64,000 nucleotides of DNA from Spirodela intermedia (taxonomy: Eukaryota > Streptophyta > Magnoliopsida > Alismatales > Araceae): the NCBI GenBank assembly GCA_902729315.2, contig LR746265.1:2336892-2400891 (forward strand). The letters run 5' to 3'. A program made the translations under genes and the position numbers. Within the stretch, counting starts at the first letter, position 1. Each line of letters starts with the position of its first letter. Positions 1 through 13,848 of this stretch are shown here, piece after piece. Under the pieces are notes generated by a model that saw only the letters and a list, made by a program, of their open reading frames with translations, made no database searches and was not told the origin of the DNA.

Positions 1-1562
1 TATAGAACCTTTTTTGTATTCTTCTCAATCATCTCTATACTAAAAACAAGAGTCTGTTTCCCCCCCTTTTCTCCCATCAAAGAAAGGGTGGTGACGGATG
101 TACTCCATATTTCGAAAGAAAACGTTTAATTATGAAATGATTCAGCAGGTGTTAACAATGATACCACTGTAGAGTTCCACCCAGCCATTACCACAATTTA
201 CATAACTTGACTGGTTTGAAAAAGGTTATTTATCTATGCTAGGGGAAATTATTGCTAATCTGCGCTGGTTCTTGGAAAAGCAATAGCTCACATACCTTCA
301 CCTGCAAAGGTGCTGGGAAACCTGGTAAAATGCTCTGGTTTCTGTTGCTAAAATGGTCACCTCGACCTATTCCTAGGCATGGGCATCAGCCCATGGGAGG
401 CGAAAAATGGTTTGAAAATGGATTTTCAGGGGAACGTGGCATATCCTTCTACTGCTAAGGCGTGAGGAAGTTTTCTCAACATTTGAGGCAGCCTTTTGTC
501 TTCACTGTTATTTTTCTTTTCTTAGTTTTAAATCCATCATGCTTAAATTAGAAAAAATGTTTTAAAAGTTGAGAATTTGAGTTTCATATGCAAAGTTAGT
601 GGGAAAATGAAAGAAGCGAATGCCAATATATTTTTTGGTGTTACTGTTTTCCTGATTTTACCGGCATCTTTTTATAAGATGACAGATGTTTACATTCGTC
701 ACCTTTTTCTCTTACTTAGCTTTGTAACGCTATTCTCTGTAATCTCGTGCTACTTTGGACAAGTTTAGTTTCAGTGCGTGAAAAGCAGTGTTGTGAAACG
801 TAAAATAAGGAGATTTCCACCTCGTAAAATAATGATAAGGTGTAGCTGGGACAGAAGGGATTGCCACCTGTTTCAATCTGATTTTCCATTGTTCTCATTT
901 TCGAAAAGAAAAATTCGTTGGAACTGGTGAAACTAAATTGGTCCTATGTTGTTAGGGTCTGATTTCTCGGTTGTGGCCTGAACCAATTGATTCAGAAATA
1001 AATTGAGCGGTAGTTAATGTTCCTTTTTTCACATTTCTATGAGATATTAAAGGGCTTGTTTAGTTCAATCATAGGAAGCCCCAAGGGGTGTTGTTCACTG
1101 ATAAATTGCATTCATGGTTCTATCTTTTAACTTATAGGATGGTTGTGAAAGTAAAGTGATCAATCACATGGCTGACTTTGTGAAGTTAAGTGATAAGTCA
1201 CACAGCTAACTTTTTCTATCGAATGCAGAAAAGTTTGTTGCTTTCTTGATTTTCTTTTCTGCTAAATTGTCTTTTCCTATCGTTTAATGCATTATGACTT
1301 GGTGAATGGAAAGTCAAAATTCTCTTGTATATACTCCATAATTCCACGGTCTTACTCTGTGGTTGCAGATGCCTATGCTCTTAATGCTTCCTTTTTCTGT
1401 TCTTCTGTTCTTTTTTTATCATAACTATATTATATCAAGAATAATACTACTTGTTTGTATGGGCATATGATTGCGTATCTATTTGTGCAAAAGAGTATGA
1501 CATTTTCAAGATGGAAATGGAGGAGTCAGTAAGCCGTGTATTGTTTTTTTAAATTTTCACAG
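1..1562 (+). other. Intron sequence of the exportin-7 gene (no exon seen)
   Basis: AT-rich sequence with no open frame resembling exportin-7. The residues that should precede the first visible exon (a conserved NYHEFCR-type segment in the family) were looked for and not found here. The whole stretch is therefore read as intron, with earlier exons lying left of the window. It ends with the acceptor AG at 1561-1562. I see no other gene in it. Confidence 0.6.
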
Positions 1563-4500
1563 CTTTCGGAACTCGTAAATATTGAGATATATAGTGAGTG
1601 GATACGTTTGGTGGCTGAGTTCACGGAAAAATCACTCCAGTCTTGGCAGGTTAGGCTGGTTCTTTGGAATTTGTCAGATCTGATTGCTTTCTTGCAGGAT
1701 TTTAATAACGAACTTGCTCTTCTCTTGAGAATCTGGTTATTCTTTTTAATTTTTGCAGTGGGCCAGCGGTGGCGTATACTACCTTTTAGGGCTCTGGTCC
1801 AGATTGGTGACCTCTGTCCCATATTTGAAAGGTGATACACCAAGTCTACTAGATGAATCTGTTCCGACAATTATTGAGGGTTTTATCAGTTCAAGATTTG
1901 ACTCTGTCCAGGTAAACTCTTGTGGCACAGTTTGAATTCCTACATATTCAAAAAATTTAATTCGGTTTTGGCAAGTGCAGAACATTCACATTAGGCTTTG
2001 TTCAGGCGTGAAGCATTTCTAGGGATTTGATCATATATTCATTTAGGTAGAGGGGCTGGGGCATTTGAAAACTTAACTTTTTACATCTACTTCCTTTGTT
2101 ATTCTTGTCGCGAGTTGCAGGCTGGATTCCCAGACGAACTTTCTGAAAATCCATTAGACAATGTGGAAGTCCTTCAGGACCATCTTGAAAGCTTTCCTTA
2201 CCTTTGCAGGTTCCAGGTTGAATTATTACTCTTTCATTTTATGTCGTCTTTTCTTCTATATATGCTTTCTTGATGAAAGGGATTTGATTGTTTTTGGTCT
2301 GGATGCAACCTTTCTTTTTTAATATCTTTTTATCATTCTCCTTTCTAAGACACCTTATTCTTGATAATTTTTTTAATTCCAGTATCAAAGAAGCAGTCTA
2401 TATATTATAAAGGTCATGGAGCCCCTTATGCAGACATACACAGTATGTTCCTCTAGCATTTTTTGGTGATCATTGTGGTTTTATATCCTTCTTGTTTATT
2501 GTTGACTGTTTCAAGTCTTTTAATAGTAATATCACTTACCATTGTTGTCATCAGAAATGGGCTAGGCTTCAATCACCTGGAGACAGTAACGAGCTATGTA
2601 TTGTTGAAGGGCAGCTAGCATGGATCGTTCATATTATTGCTGCTATTCTCAAGATGCGACAAGTTACTGGTTGCAGGTATTATCATCACCTTACTTATAC
2701 TATTATTTTAACGGTAAATGGATGACCAATATTTATCACTGTTTATCTCGTTGAACCTCTTTAGTGGCAACGCGGAATCTCAAGAATTTATCGATGCAGA
2801 ACTTGCGGCTCGTGTCTTACAGTTGATTAATGTCACAGACAGTGGACTGCACTGTCAGGTACCAGAATCGTGAAATAATTTATAGTTGTGTATTTAGCAC
2901 GCTGTTATAGATTAATAATCTTGTCATATTATTGTATGTTGTCTGATTGTACGTCACTGTATGATAGTTAAAATGAAGATCAGATCCTTGGCTCCCTTAG
3001 TGTTCTATTATTGGTCTAGGCTTTCACACTGTTTTCTCGTGTAGTATGCCGTGCCTATGGTTTTCTAGAAGGTTCGCAGGCCACATTTCAGAAAAAAATT
3101 ATAGAATCTCTTGCATTGCTCCACATCTTCCCTTATACGTCATGGTGTCCTATGTACATTGACGGAACTAGTTGATTTTATTTTCTGAGGGGGGCAGTAA
3201 TTTCTTTATGACATTTATGGAAACAAACAATTTTTTTGTATGTTCAATGGGAGATTTCACCTTGAAATTAAACCGACCTACCTCATTCAATGAACCAATT
3301 CTTGGTCAATCTACTCTGCTTGTTTGAGTAAGTAGGGCCAAATAATTCAATCGGGGTAGTTGCTGTTATAATTCTTAGTTGTCTGGCCTGCCTTGCTAGC
3401 TTACCTTTTAGAAAGGTCCTTTTCACCATCATTGTCTTTCCTTGTGTCTTGCATGACCAGAATCTGTTCCCGCTGAAGTACACTACTGTTTTCAGTCTGG
3501 AGCATTGAGACTTGTAATGAACTTTGAGTTTAACTTGTGGGAACTTCATCTTATTAGTATTGAAATGAAACCACTCTATGAACTTTGACATTACATCCTG
3601 GATAATCTCGAAGGTTATAGTATGTGATGGAAATCCTTAGTTTCTAGTATCTCTTAATTGGATCGCAAGAATTCCATGCATCTTCATGATCCAAACTTCT
3701 TGTGATATGGAAACCATACTTTTGAGCCTCGACTTATGAAAACTTCTCTTCTATTAGATGATCTTTCGGCAATGAGAGTCTCTGAGAGGACTTCATGCAT
3801 AGCCTCTGATCTGTGGAATGAGTTTTCCTGTCTATATTGTATCGGAGTATCAGAAAGTTTAAAATTGAGTCTGATACGGGACTTCCATGAGTTCCGGATT
3901 GGCATACTCTATCTCCAGCCATAAATATTAGTTTTGTACATTGATCCGTAGATCCGAAGATTTTCTGGATATGAATAAAGTGTGGTACTGAAAATGAGAA
4001 TATTTCCCATAACTTTTCAACAATGTTTTTGGTGAAGCATAGCAAATATTTTTCCTTTTGCTTTTAAATTGAAGAAAGCCAACAGTTGAGTGGATGCCTG
4101 TTGGCCTTAAGTGAAAGCTCTTTAGGAAATGAAAGAAAATAATTCATGTTTGGATGCAGAGATATTCTGAAAAAAGTAAGCAACGGCTTGATTGTGCTAT
4201 TATCACTTTTTTTCAACACTTCCGAAAGTCATATGTAGGTGATCAAGCCATGCTTTCATCAAAGGTAAGAGGATTATCCAAAACCAACGTCAATTAGGGG
4301 AAGTCATTTTATTGTTTATATTTAAGTTCTGTTTGTTTGGTTGCAGCAGCTATACTCAAGACTATCTGAACTTCTTGGACTCCATGATCATCTGGTCTTG
4401 CTTAATGTCATAGTTGGGAAAATTGCAACGAATCTTAAATGCTATACAGAGGTGATAGATACCCACCTTATTATTTCGTTTACTTTTCTTTCTCTGTGAG

Positions 4501-7500
4501 GTGGTTTTAAGCTGCATCCTGTCCATGTATACAGAATGAGGAGGTTATTGAGCACACATTGAACCTGTTTTTTGAACTGGCATCGGGGTCAGTTTTGATC
4601 ATTCTGACTATTTATGGTCAGTATTTCATTTACTTTCTATCTCTCACTATTTAGTCTTTTTTTGCAGTTACATGACTGGAAAGCTACTTCTCAAATTAGA
4701 TACTGTAAAATTTATAATTGGGCATCACACTGTAATTCCCTGTGCTCTTGTCTAGGTTTTATTGCTTCTTTGATGTTCTTTGATCTAACTTCAAATATGT
4801 TCTTTGATGAACATATTTTCATTCTTTATTTTAGAGAGAGCACTTCCCTTTTTTGGAGGAGTATAGGTGCTCCCGCAGCCGGACAACCTTCTACTACACT
4901 CTCGGCTGGTTGATCTTTATGGAAGACAGCCCTGTAAAGTTCAAGGCAGCTATGGATCCATTATTTCAGGCAATTCCCTACCAACATAATTTTTTAACGG
5001 CGCCCTCCTTGTTGCATATATTTTGCCATTTCAGGTCATATGACTAACGATAAAAAAAAATCCTGGTCAAAATCATCTTTCCATAGGAAGCTAATTTTTT
5101 ACTGCGTATTCTAGTCAGTCAAACAGGATCTTCAGAAATAAGTGTGTTAGTTGTCGGAAAATGGTTGAGTTGAACCATTTACAACTCCAAACCAGTGACA
5201 GATTGTGTCAAATTCTTTGCTGTCAATCGCATAATTTTCTTCTTCCAAAAATTGATTGAAGTTATAAATGCATCATAATGTCGTTATGATTATGTGTATG
5301 TTTCTGTACATTTAATCATACGACAGTTGAAAGTAGTACCAATATCTCCTTGAGCAGTGTGTCAAGTGGAATATAAACTTGCCACCTCCCATATCGAAAA
5401 AACAGGGATTTTGAGATAGGAGGGGCACGAATCTGGTATTGGGGTAGTGCATTAAGATTTAGAATCATTTATTGTGATTATATATTTTAATTACCATAAA
5501 TTACATATATGCTTGTAAATTTACTGATCTGCGATTTTTCTTCATGTTTAACCACATTGACCGTTCACTTAGATTGTGTCGGAATGGACATAGCCTGATC
5601 TGGCCATCTGACACAATTCTGGGTACCATACTTTGGCGTCCCTAGTCCAAATCGTGTGTTTTTTTGAAAGTGGTCCGTCTTCTCGGATCTAACATAATTT
5701 ATTCCACTTGAGAGACTCCAGTTTTTAATATTTTGAAGATTCTCGTGGTTATTGTGTTCGCTTAGGAATGTAATTTTACTGGAGCTCTATTCTGATATTA
5801 CATGTAAATATTTGGGGTACATTCTTTCTCGTTTTCATGTTCAAGGGTGAAAATTACTGACCTGCTTGGTCTCAAATACTAACACACTGTGATCAATTCC
5901 TCTATGGGTTTGAATGAGATATTAATATTCAGTTTTCCTGAATATCATCTTTTGTCTTTATTGTCTGATTTGATACCTTCTTCAATGTGTGCAAACTTGC
6001 AGGTACTCGTTAGTCTGGAGTCGACACCTGACTCTGCATTCCGAACCGATGCTGTTAAGTATGCCCTTATTGGTCTGATGAGGGACCTCAGAGGAATTGC
6101 GATGGCAACAAATAGGTTATCTTTTTCTTTCATCCAAGCTGTGTATATACCTTCTATATGTAAGATACCTTTCTGTTCCATGTTCCAGCGTAGTACTCAT
6201 AATTTTCTGGCTTCAGTCGCAGAACATATGGGCTCTTGTTTGATTGGTTGTACCCGTCTCACATTTCACTGCTTTTAAAAGGCATTGCCCATTTTACAGA
6301 TGCACCGGAGGTATCTTATCTCTATATCCATTTTTGTTATAAAATCAACTAGTCTTGATTCTTTTTATGTTGCTGGCAGCTTTAGTTGGACTCCTAGTTT
6401 TCGTCCATTTTGATCCTAAAAAGGGAACTTAATTCCACTATTTCATTCTGATTTTACGAACGTTGCAATTGTTTCAGTGAAATGCATTTAAACTGCTCAA
6501 CATTGCCCAGTGAGAGGCCTGCTATGCCAAAAGCGAGAGAAACCCCATCCCTCTCTTTCCTTTTTACGTCCCCATGTCCCTCCCTGGAACATTTTGCACT
6601 TTGCTTTTGAGGTCAGAACAAACAATACTAAAATGAAAATTTTGGGAGTGTAGCAAAAATGCAAATTTCGGGAGTATTTGCCTGCGGCCTGTAAATCTTC
6701 TTAATTGAGTGGTGTAAAGATTGTGCCAAATTGGATGATACTTTCCAACTAGCAATCTTTGGTTGGATGTATTGTGTTAAAGTAATGACATGTAGTTGAG
6801 AGTTTTATCAGAGTACTAACCAATTAATTTTACAGAATATTGGTTTCCTCAAGTGGCTCTTTTCGTTTATAAGCCTATGGTGAGGGTAATGAAAGTCTGT
6901 TCCAATTGTTATAAATACTTTCCATTCTGGGAACTGGCAAGAATGTTCTCTATGTATTGATCAACTAACTTTTTACAAACAATGTGCAAGGGTTTTTGGC
7001 TTACAACTGGAAGTTTGTGGACTAAACTTGACTCGTTGAACATAAACTACCTCTATCTTCACTTTCGCTTTCTCATCAAGTAGAAATCTGTTCATTTTTA
7101 CAGCATGGATCACTCTAGTATATTTTATGTCTCATTGTTTTGCTCCACCATGTGTTTGTAAGTGTGCAAAAGCGTCTTGTTGTCTGATTGCGATTTTTTT
7201 TTTGTTTGTCCAAGTAAAGCAGCATGGTAACACATGCCAATGAATTCTAACACATGCCTCTTAGACAAGGAAGCTTAATTTGGCAAATTTATCTGTAATC
7301 ATGGATAATTCTGGTCATCCCCTTTTTATTGCATGCTTTAGCAATCCTCCATCTATATTTTGCAAATACTCTAATTTATCTTCAGAATAGCATGTATTTG
7401 TGAATGATATTTGCTAATTATCTTGACAAGGAAGTTTTACATGACCACTTTTGTGATCTCCTTATTTGTGTATCATACTGCATGCTTTTGCAATCCTGTG

Positions 7501-10500
7501 GCTAATAATACGATGTTTTCTTCAAAATTGTATGAAATTCGAATGGTGTTTTCTAGTCGTCTTGCTAGCACTATATACAGATTTTTATTTTAACGAACCA
7601 TTCCTTCTGACAATTTCAGGTCACAACCCCATTGTTGAAATTTATGGCTGAATTTGTATTTAATAAAGCTCAGCGTTTAACTTTTGACTCTTCATCCCCT
7701 AATGGCATTCTTCTATTCCGGGAAGTTAGCAAATTAATAGTGGCTTATGGCACAAGAATACTATCTCTTCCCATTAGCAGTGATATCTACGCCAGCAGAT
7801 ATAAGGGCATGTGGATTTCATTGACTATTCTTTCAAAGGGTAAGTTTTATAGATCGTAGTATCCTCTTGCTGGTATGTGAAATGAAATTACTAGATGTTT
7901 AGTTATGCAAATCTCCAGTTCCTGCCATGATATTATAAATGATCGTTCTTGTTCAAGATCGGATTTTTTAGCAAGGTTGTAGTGCCGCAAGTTGTTTGAC
8001 CAAGCTGAAAGCAAACCCTTCGTGCACCCAGAGCTAGCTGATCAAAATATAAGATACCATTAGTGAAGGGTGAAATAAATATTTTAATTGATTAGATTGA
8101 GTATTGTAGATTTAATTATGTCGTAAATGATTCATGTCATCAGTAAAAACCTCCTACTCAATTAGAGTTATTGGGAAGGCATTCCTGCTACTTCTTCTTG
8201 AAGCATTTGGCCAATAATTTACCCTCTAGTATTTGAAAAGGAGGAAATGCGTTGGTAATGAACCTATAACATTATCTAGAGTGAAACGTATGCTTTATTC
8301 AGCGAACTAAGCAATGCACGCAAGTTATGTTCAACACAATAGTTATGTTTAGGTTGGCTGATGCAGATTGGGATCATCACTAGTTAATCTGGCTTTTGTG
8401 GGGAACTATATCCTTAATTGAAAGTAGGTAACGAAAAAACGATTTTCAGCTGGTTCTCAGTTAGCTTAAGACCTTTGTAGCAGAAGAGGAGCTGAAGAAC
8501 AACTCAAACGAGTAGGTGATGAAGGGTAAAATAAAGTTTCGAGAAAAGGGACAAGAGTGGACAAAAGGGTGATATGTTTTTAATAAATTTCGCTACCATA
8601 AACCCTCCAGAATTGTCAATAATACTTTACGAATCCCTTTATAATTATTTTTTTATGTCCGCGTTTATGAAAATTATGAATTTTCTTCCTCATAACCATT
8701 ATTTTGATTTACCTTCAGATATCAGGTTCTTGAATTTGTGGGAAACCCTGCCTAAATAGTAATATGATGTGACAGTTTTGTTCTCTGAGCTGAACGTTTT
8801 CTACTTTGGTTTTTTGTTAGTGTAGTAGGAAAATTACTTTAAGGAAGAAAATATTCACCCTTTAATACTGTTTTTTACAATCCCCTTAAACATATTTTAA
8901 TAATATTTGTCTTTCGTGGAACAGCACTGGCTGGAAATTATGTCAACTTTGGTGTGTTTGAGTTATACGGGGATAGAGCCCTTGCCGATGCTCTTGACAT
9001 AGCTCTGAAAATGGCATTGTCAATTCCTCTACCTGACATATTGGCGTTTCGAAAGGTGATATGAACTATATCTTCAATTTGACAAAGAATCTTTACGATA
9101 GTTCTGTTCCATTCATTTTCTTTGTGTATACACAAGAAACAATAATGATTGTTCCTCTTCTTTTGTCTAAAGCCGTACAGATTTGATACTCTTTTTTCTC
9201 TGAAAGGTTAAATATTTGTTGGATAAGTTTCTCTTTTTTCTCTGTTTATTTTTCTCTTTGAAAGATTGATAGCATATCAATATGCCTGTTTTTTTAACTT
9301 CCAAAATCAAACTGATTTGCTTTTATTTTATTTTATGATATAATTCATGATTCCTCTACATTTAGCATGTTGAGAGGTTTTGACCTCTCAACATACCAGA
9401 TGATAAGTTAATTGAATCTATTTTGCTGAAAATATCTAAGTAACGTCTCTTATTCTGGCCCTCATGATTTGGGTGGTCTCTGTTAGTTGTAGGTTAGGCA
9501 TATAGGTTTATTTTCAAAAAAATTATCCTATGTAAAAATTTTAGAACATAAATAATGAAATTTCTGTCTTTGCATCTGTCATTTTTAGAATTTTTAATTT
9601 GTTTCTATTGCTATGCGATGATCATTGACATTTGCCGTCATGTCTTTGGACTTGGGCTATCTTGGCTCTGCTTGGTGCGTTAGGGAACTAACCAGTGAAA
9701 AATGATGTCCGTAAGGAACTACCAAATGTGGCATGAGTATTGGCTTGCATTTTGGTTCAGCGCAACTTTTTTTCGCTTGGACAAGTATCCCTACCTTTTT
9801 GATAATGTTGAAAGCATTAAAATCATTCTTTCCCTACCTTTTAAGATATGTAATGTATGTTGCTAAGGGAAAGGACATCTAATGATGATGCATTCTTAAT
9901 GTGATGTTTTGTTTTTCACCCCTTGATTTTGGCTGATTATTTTCTTTGCCTATTTTTGTTCAACCTTACGAGAAATGAGTTTCTTAACAAGATTTTCTTC
10001 TTCTTTTCAGCTTATGAGAGCCTACTTTGCATTTATGGAGGTTCTATTCAACAATCATTTGGTTTTCGTTTTGAATCTGGATCAGACTACTTTTATGCAT
10101 ATTGTTGGATCACTTGAGTCTGGTCTAAAAAGCTTGGACGCTGGTGTCTCATCCCAGGTAAGTGGCATGACATTTGTTTATTCCTGATGCGTTTTGTTCT
10201 ATATTTTACTGTGAAAATTTAAATTTTCACCAAAAATTTGGCAAATAAGAAAAAACATATGTATTTGTGACAACAACCATATCATGATATATCTCACTTT
10301 GTTTTTCAGTAAATTTTCCTGTTATTTTTCTTCTAAGTTAAACATATCCTGGTTGGAAGTTTTCCTTCTATTGTGTGCTTTTCTGTACAATGCTCGGTGT
10401 AGAATACTCAGTGTATCCATTTAATTCTCAACAAATCCATAGCAGCAGCAACGACACGAGGAAGTCTTCCCCCTCTGTATAACTGGAAATTTATCTTCTT

Positions 10501-12164
10501 TACAGTGTGCATCTGCTGTTGACAACCTGGCCACTTACTACTTCAACCACATAACTGCAGCAGATTCACCTCCGTCATCAGCTGCTATGAACCTTGCTCG
10601 ACATATTGCTGAGTGTCCAAATCTATTCCCTGAAGTATGTTGTCTTACGTCACTTTTGAGTTTATTCTACATGGTCATGATTCATCTCTTAAATTATTTT
10701 CACTCTTCTTTTTAGCTTTGAAAGTGTTTCATTTAGATGTGATTATCCTCCTGCCTCTGGAGATTTGGAACTATGTACGAAAATTGTTGTGGATTGCATT
10801 CTATTCAAGGGCCGGCAAAGATAAATTCATAGAAAAGCTCCATGTGATCTTCTCATATTTCTCCTTTAGAAATTTATGAGAATAATAAATTTTTCCAGTG
10901 GACAAGGGCGTTCTTTGTGAGATTGTATCTAAATCCATTGTTCTTGTCGTATTCAGATTGAGAACGCGAACGTTGTGAGATGCATTTTTTAACGTACGCT
11001 TGATGCCCGGCTGGAATGTGGGCGATTTTATCTTGATCAGTATTGGGGAAAAGATAGAATGGGCAAAAATGGGAGCAAGTATAGTTCGAGACTTATATAA
11101 CCAAACAAGGCCAAGTATAAATTTGAAGCGAGTTTTATACAGGCGTAGTTTCAGAGTTGATTGTGATCTGATACCATTTGCCACCATGGTTTATCATTTC
11201 TTTCTCTTGTGGCGATATCCTCATTCGTTAGAAATTCTGAAACTCTCTGGCATAATTTGCAAATGATTCACATTTTTCTAACCAGCTAGTGGATAATCTC
11301 ATGAAGATAACAGTGTAAGCAATTTTTTGATAAAAATATGTATTAACGTCTTTATGAATTAGATCTTTGATCAGTTATTGTTGCCATAATCCTGAATTGC
11401 ATGTACTCTAAGATCGAATTCCTTGAATAAAGCATATCTGGACTATTCTCTACGGAAAATCCTGTGCACGACTATTTCTCCCTTCCGTTATAAACTATAA
11501 CACTGAATTTGCCTTGTCCGCGCAGATCTTGAGAACTCTGTTTGAGATTGTTTTGTTTGAGGACTGTGGCAACCAATGGAGTCTTAGCAGACCAATGCTT
11601 AGCTTGATACTCATCAGCGAACAGGTGCCAGCCGATAACTTTCTGTTTGTTGCGATACCATAATTTCAATCGTTTTCTGAAATTCGTTTCCCATTACCTT
11701 TTAATATTTTTTTACAGTCCACTCTGATAAAATTGTTCACATGTCCCTTAGATGATTAAATACCCATTTCCCATGCATAAAAATACTTTTTTTGCTGCAG
11801 TTGTTGTAAGATCCAGTGTATATTTACTATCTTTGACTGATAAAAGTAGCAATAGAAAATCTCTGAGTATGAAAATAAGCAGGCGAGCAGGAAGAAGACA
11901 ATGCTGATATTTTTGAGGGGGCTTTGAACATTTGACATTTTCTGTCGTTCGAAAATAACTTGCTAAAATTTGGAAAAGTTTCAAAGCTAAAAGGCTCCCA
12001 TCAACTAATAACTGGAGGATTTATCAAGTAGGAGACTACGTCTTTCCTCACTCACTGTTTATCGTGAAAATTAAAAACTCCGAATAAGAAGTCCTATTGT
12101 TATCCGTAGCTATTCAAGAAGTCTTTCTTGTCCTTCTCCTTGCACCGTGTACAATTCTTGCACC

Positions 12165-12210
<46 letters not shown>

Positions 12211-13194
12211 ATTTATTTATTTTATTTTTCTTACAGTTCTGTTAAAAGAAATTATGAACTATGATTTTATGCATTAAATCTCGTTTGCTTAATCCTGTAG
12301 GTCTCCTTCATTTACTTCACCTGAAAGCCTTAGATTTCTTATAGAAAATCCTCTTGTCGGCTGGACACTAGCTGTTTCGTTCTGCATTCTAGTTCGTCAC
12401 GATTTCAGCGTCCCCACTGACGATGTAACCCTCATGATAAAATCAAAATAAGATAAAAAATCATAAGAATAAAAATAAGCGCCTCATGTGAAAGCATTAT
12501 AGGAGTTAGATGAACTCTGGGGTCGATTTTCTATAGGCATCAACTCTTGGAGAGTGTAGAAATTGCGTTAGATCTTCTCACGTTGTCTCTGCCTCACTGT
12601 GAACCGTCCCCTTCATTAAAATAAAAAAAAAAGGAAGAAAAAAACTCTACCTGTGCAACTCTGGCCAATAATGATATGAAATGTCCCCTGAAAACTGAAT
12701 CTGACCCAGCATTTATTTTTTTGAGAGCTCAATTAAATAGGTGACCTAACAGTTTCTTTTCTTGCAGATATTTAGTGATCTGAAGGTTCAGATTTTAGCA
12801 TCACAGGTTAGTTCATGTTCGTCTTTCTATTTTCCGTGCCTCCTTTCCACCATCACACCTGTTGGTTGACCGTATCATTCTATGGCGATTAGCACCGTGG
12901 AAGTCATGGTGTACACTGATGCTACCGCAGACTCTCTCGCGTCTGAGCATCCGTCCATATTTCCATTTCAATGAATGACCATTTATATCAAACCCATGCG
13001 TCGATCATCTCGTATCCTCGATAATGCCTCTCTCTTTGGTAACTTGCCCAACGCAGCCGCCGGATCAGCAGCAACGCCTCTCAGTCACCTTCGACAAGCT
13101 CATGTCTGACGTCAGCCGCAGCCTGGAGTCCAAAAACAGGGACAAGTTCACCCAAAATCTTACCATATTTAGACACGAATTCCGCACCAAGTAG
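1563..13194 (+). CDS. XPO7: Exportin-7 (RanBP16-type importin-beta family receptor), 3' part
   Basis: Nuclear export receptor of the importin-beta superfamily; family members bind RanGTP and cargo and are built of HEAT repeats. Twenty exons give 727 residues in one continuous frame up to the TAG at 13192-13194: 1563-1649, 1759-1911, 2121-2216, 2383-2442, 2555-2676, 2765-2858, 4160-4264, 4347-4451, 4535-4587, 4668-4731, 4835-4969, 6003-6115, 6217-6310, 7620-7839, 8925-9055, 10011-10157, 10506-10634, 11526-11624, 12768-12806, 13057-13194. Identity rests on strong matches along the length to human XPO7 and Arabidopsis At5g06120, for example [42 protein letters not shown] and NRDKFTQNL near the C terminus. 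The N-terminal part (several hundred residues) lies outside the window. Most introns are GT-AG; the one at 4970-6002 appears to start with GC. Family assignment is near certain; each exon edge is an inference from splice consensus and phase. Confidence 0.95.
12166..12208. repeat. (TA)n microsatellite in an exportin-7 intron
   Basis: An uninterrupted TA dinucleotide run of about 43 bases in the intron between 11625 and 12767. It is likely length-polymorphic. No effect on the gene is evident. Confidence 0.9.
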
Positions 13195-13848
13195 CTCCTC
13201 CGCCCCACACCAGCGGTCCAAGAAGAAAACCCCCCCCCCTCAGCACCGACGGTCAGGATTACCCTCTCTATCATCCAACGGTCAACGCCGCCCAGAAGGA
13301 GCTCTACCAAGCCTTCGGATCTCCATGTCATCGCCCCGGAGAGGAGTTCGCTCGTCTCTACTATCATGGGTCGTGCCACTGCCGAAACTGTTCGATCTCC
13401 TCTGTAATCGCGGGGCAGTCTATGTACAGCAATTCTTTCTTGCTTCCTCTCAGATGCCCCTGATTCTTTACTTCAAGCAGCTGTATATATGCTTCGGCAC
13501 GTGAAAAACGTTAGTTGTCAATCTTCCTTCTTTGCCCCAATTCGTGGGACCCACATAGAGAGAGAGAGACAGATGAATTTTCGTGCTTGCTTTGAATGGT
13601 GAGTAGAGACTCGACGATTGGCCCGTGATTACCTAACCTTCAGACGGGAACCTGTCTAGGTTCGCGTGATGGTCGAAGGAAGCCGGAGCCCGCGTCAGCC
13701 ACACGTTCTTCTGGTCCATCGTGGGTCCACGCCGGGGTTGGTAGCGTAAGACCTCTCTGAAAACTAATGGATTGGGGAGGGGAGGGAACGTGAAAGCCGG
13801 TCTTCCCGGATCAGAGGAGATTGCCGGAGTTCGAGGAGATCGCCTGAG
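13195..13848. other. Exportin-7 3' end and cytochrome b561 leader/promoter region
   Basis: The sequence between the exportin-7 stop and the cytochrome b561 ATG. The left part should be exportin-7 3'UTR, though no clear AATAAA signal was seen. The right part should hold the cytochrome b561 promoter and 5'UTR, with a short GA run at about 13557-13571. No open frame here was judged real. Confidence 0.5.
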
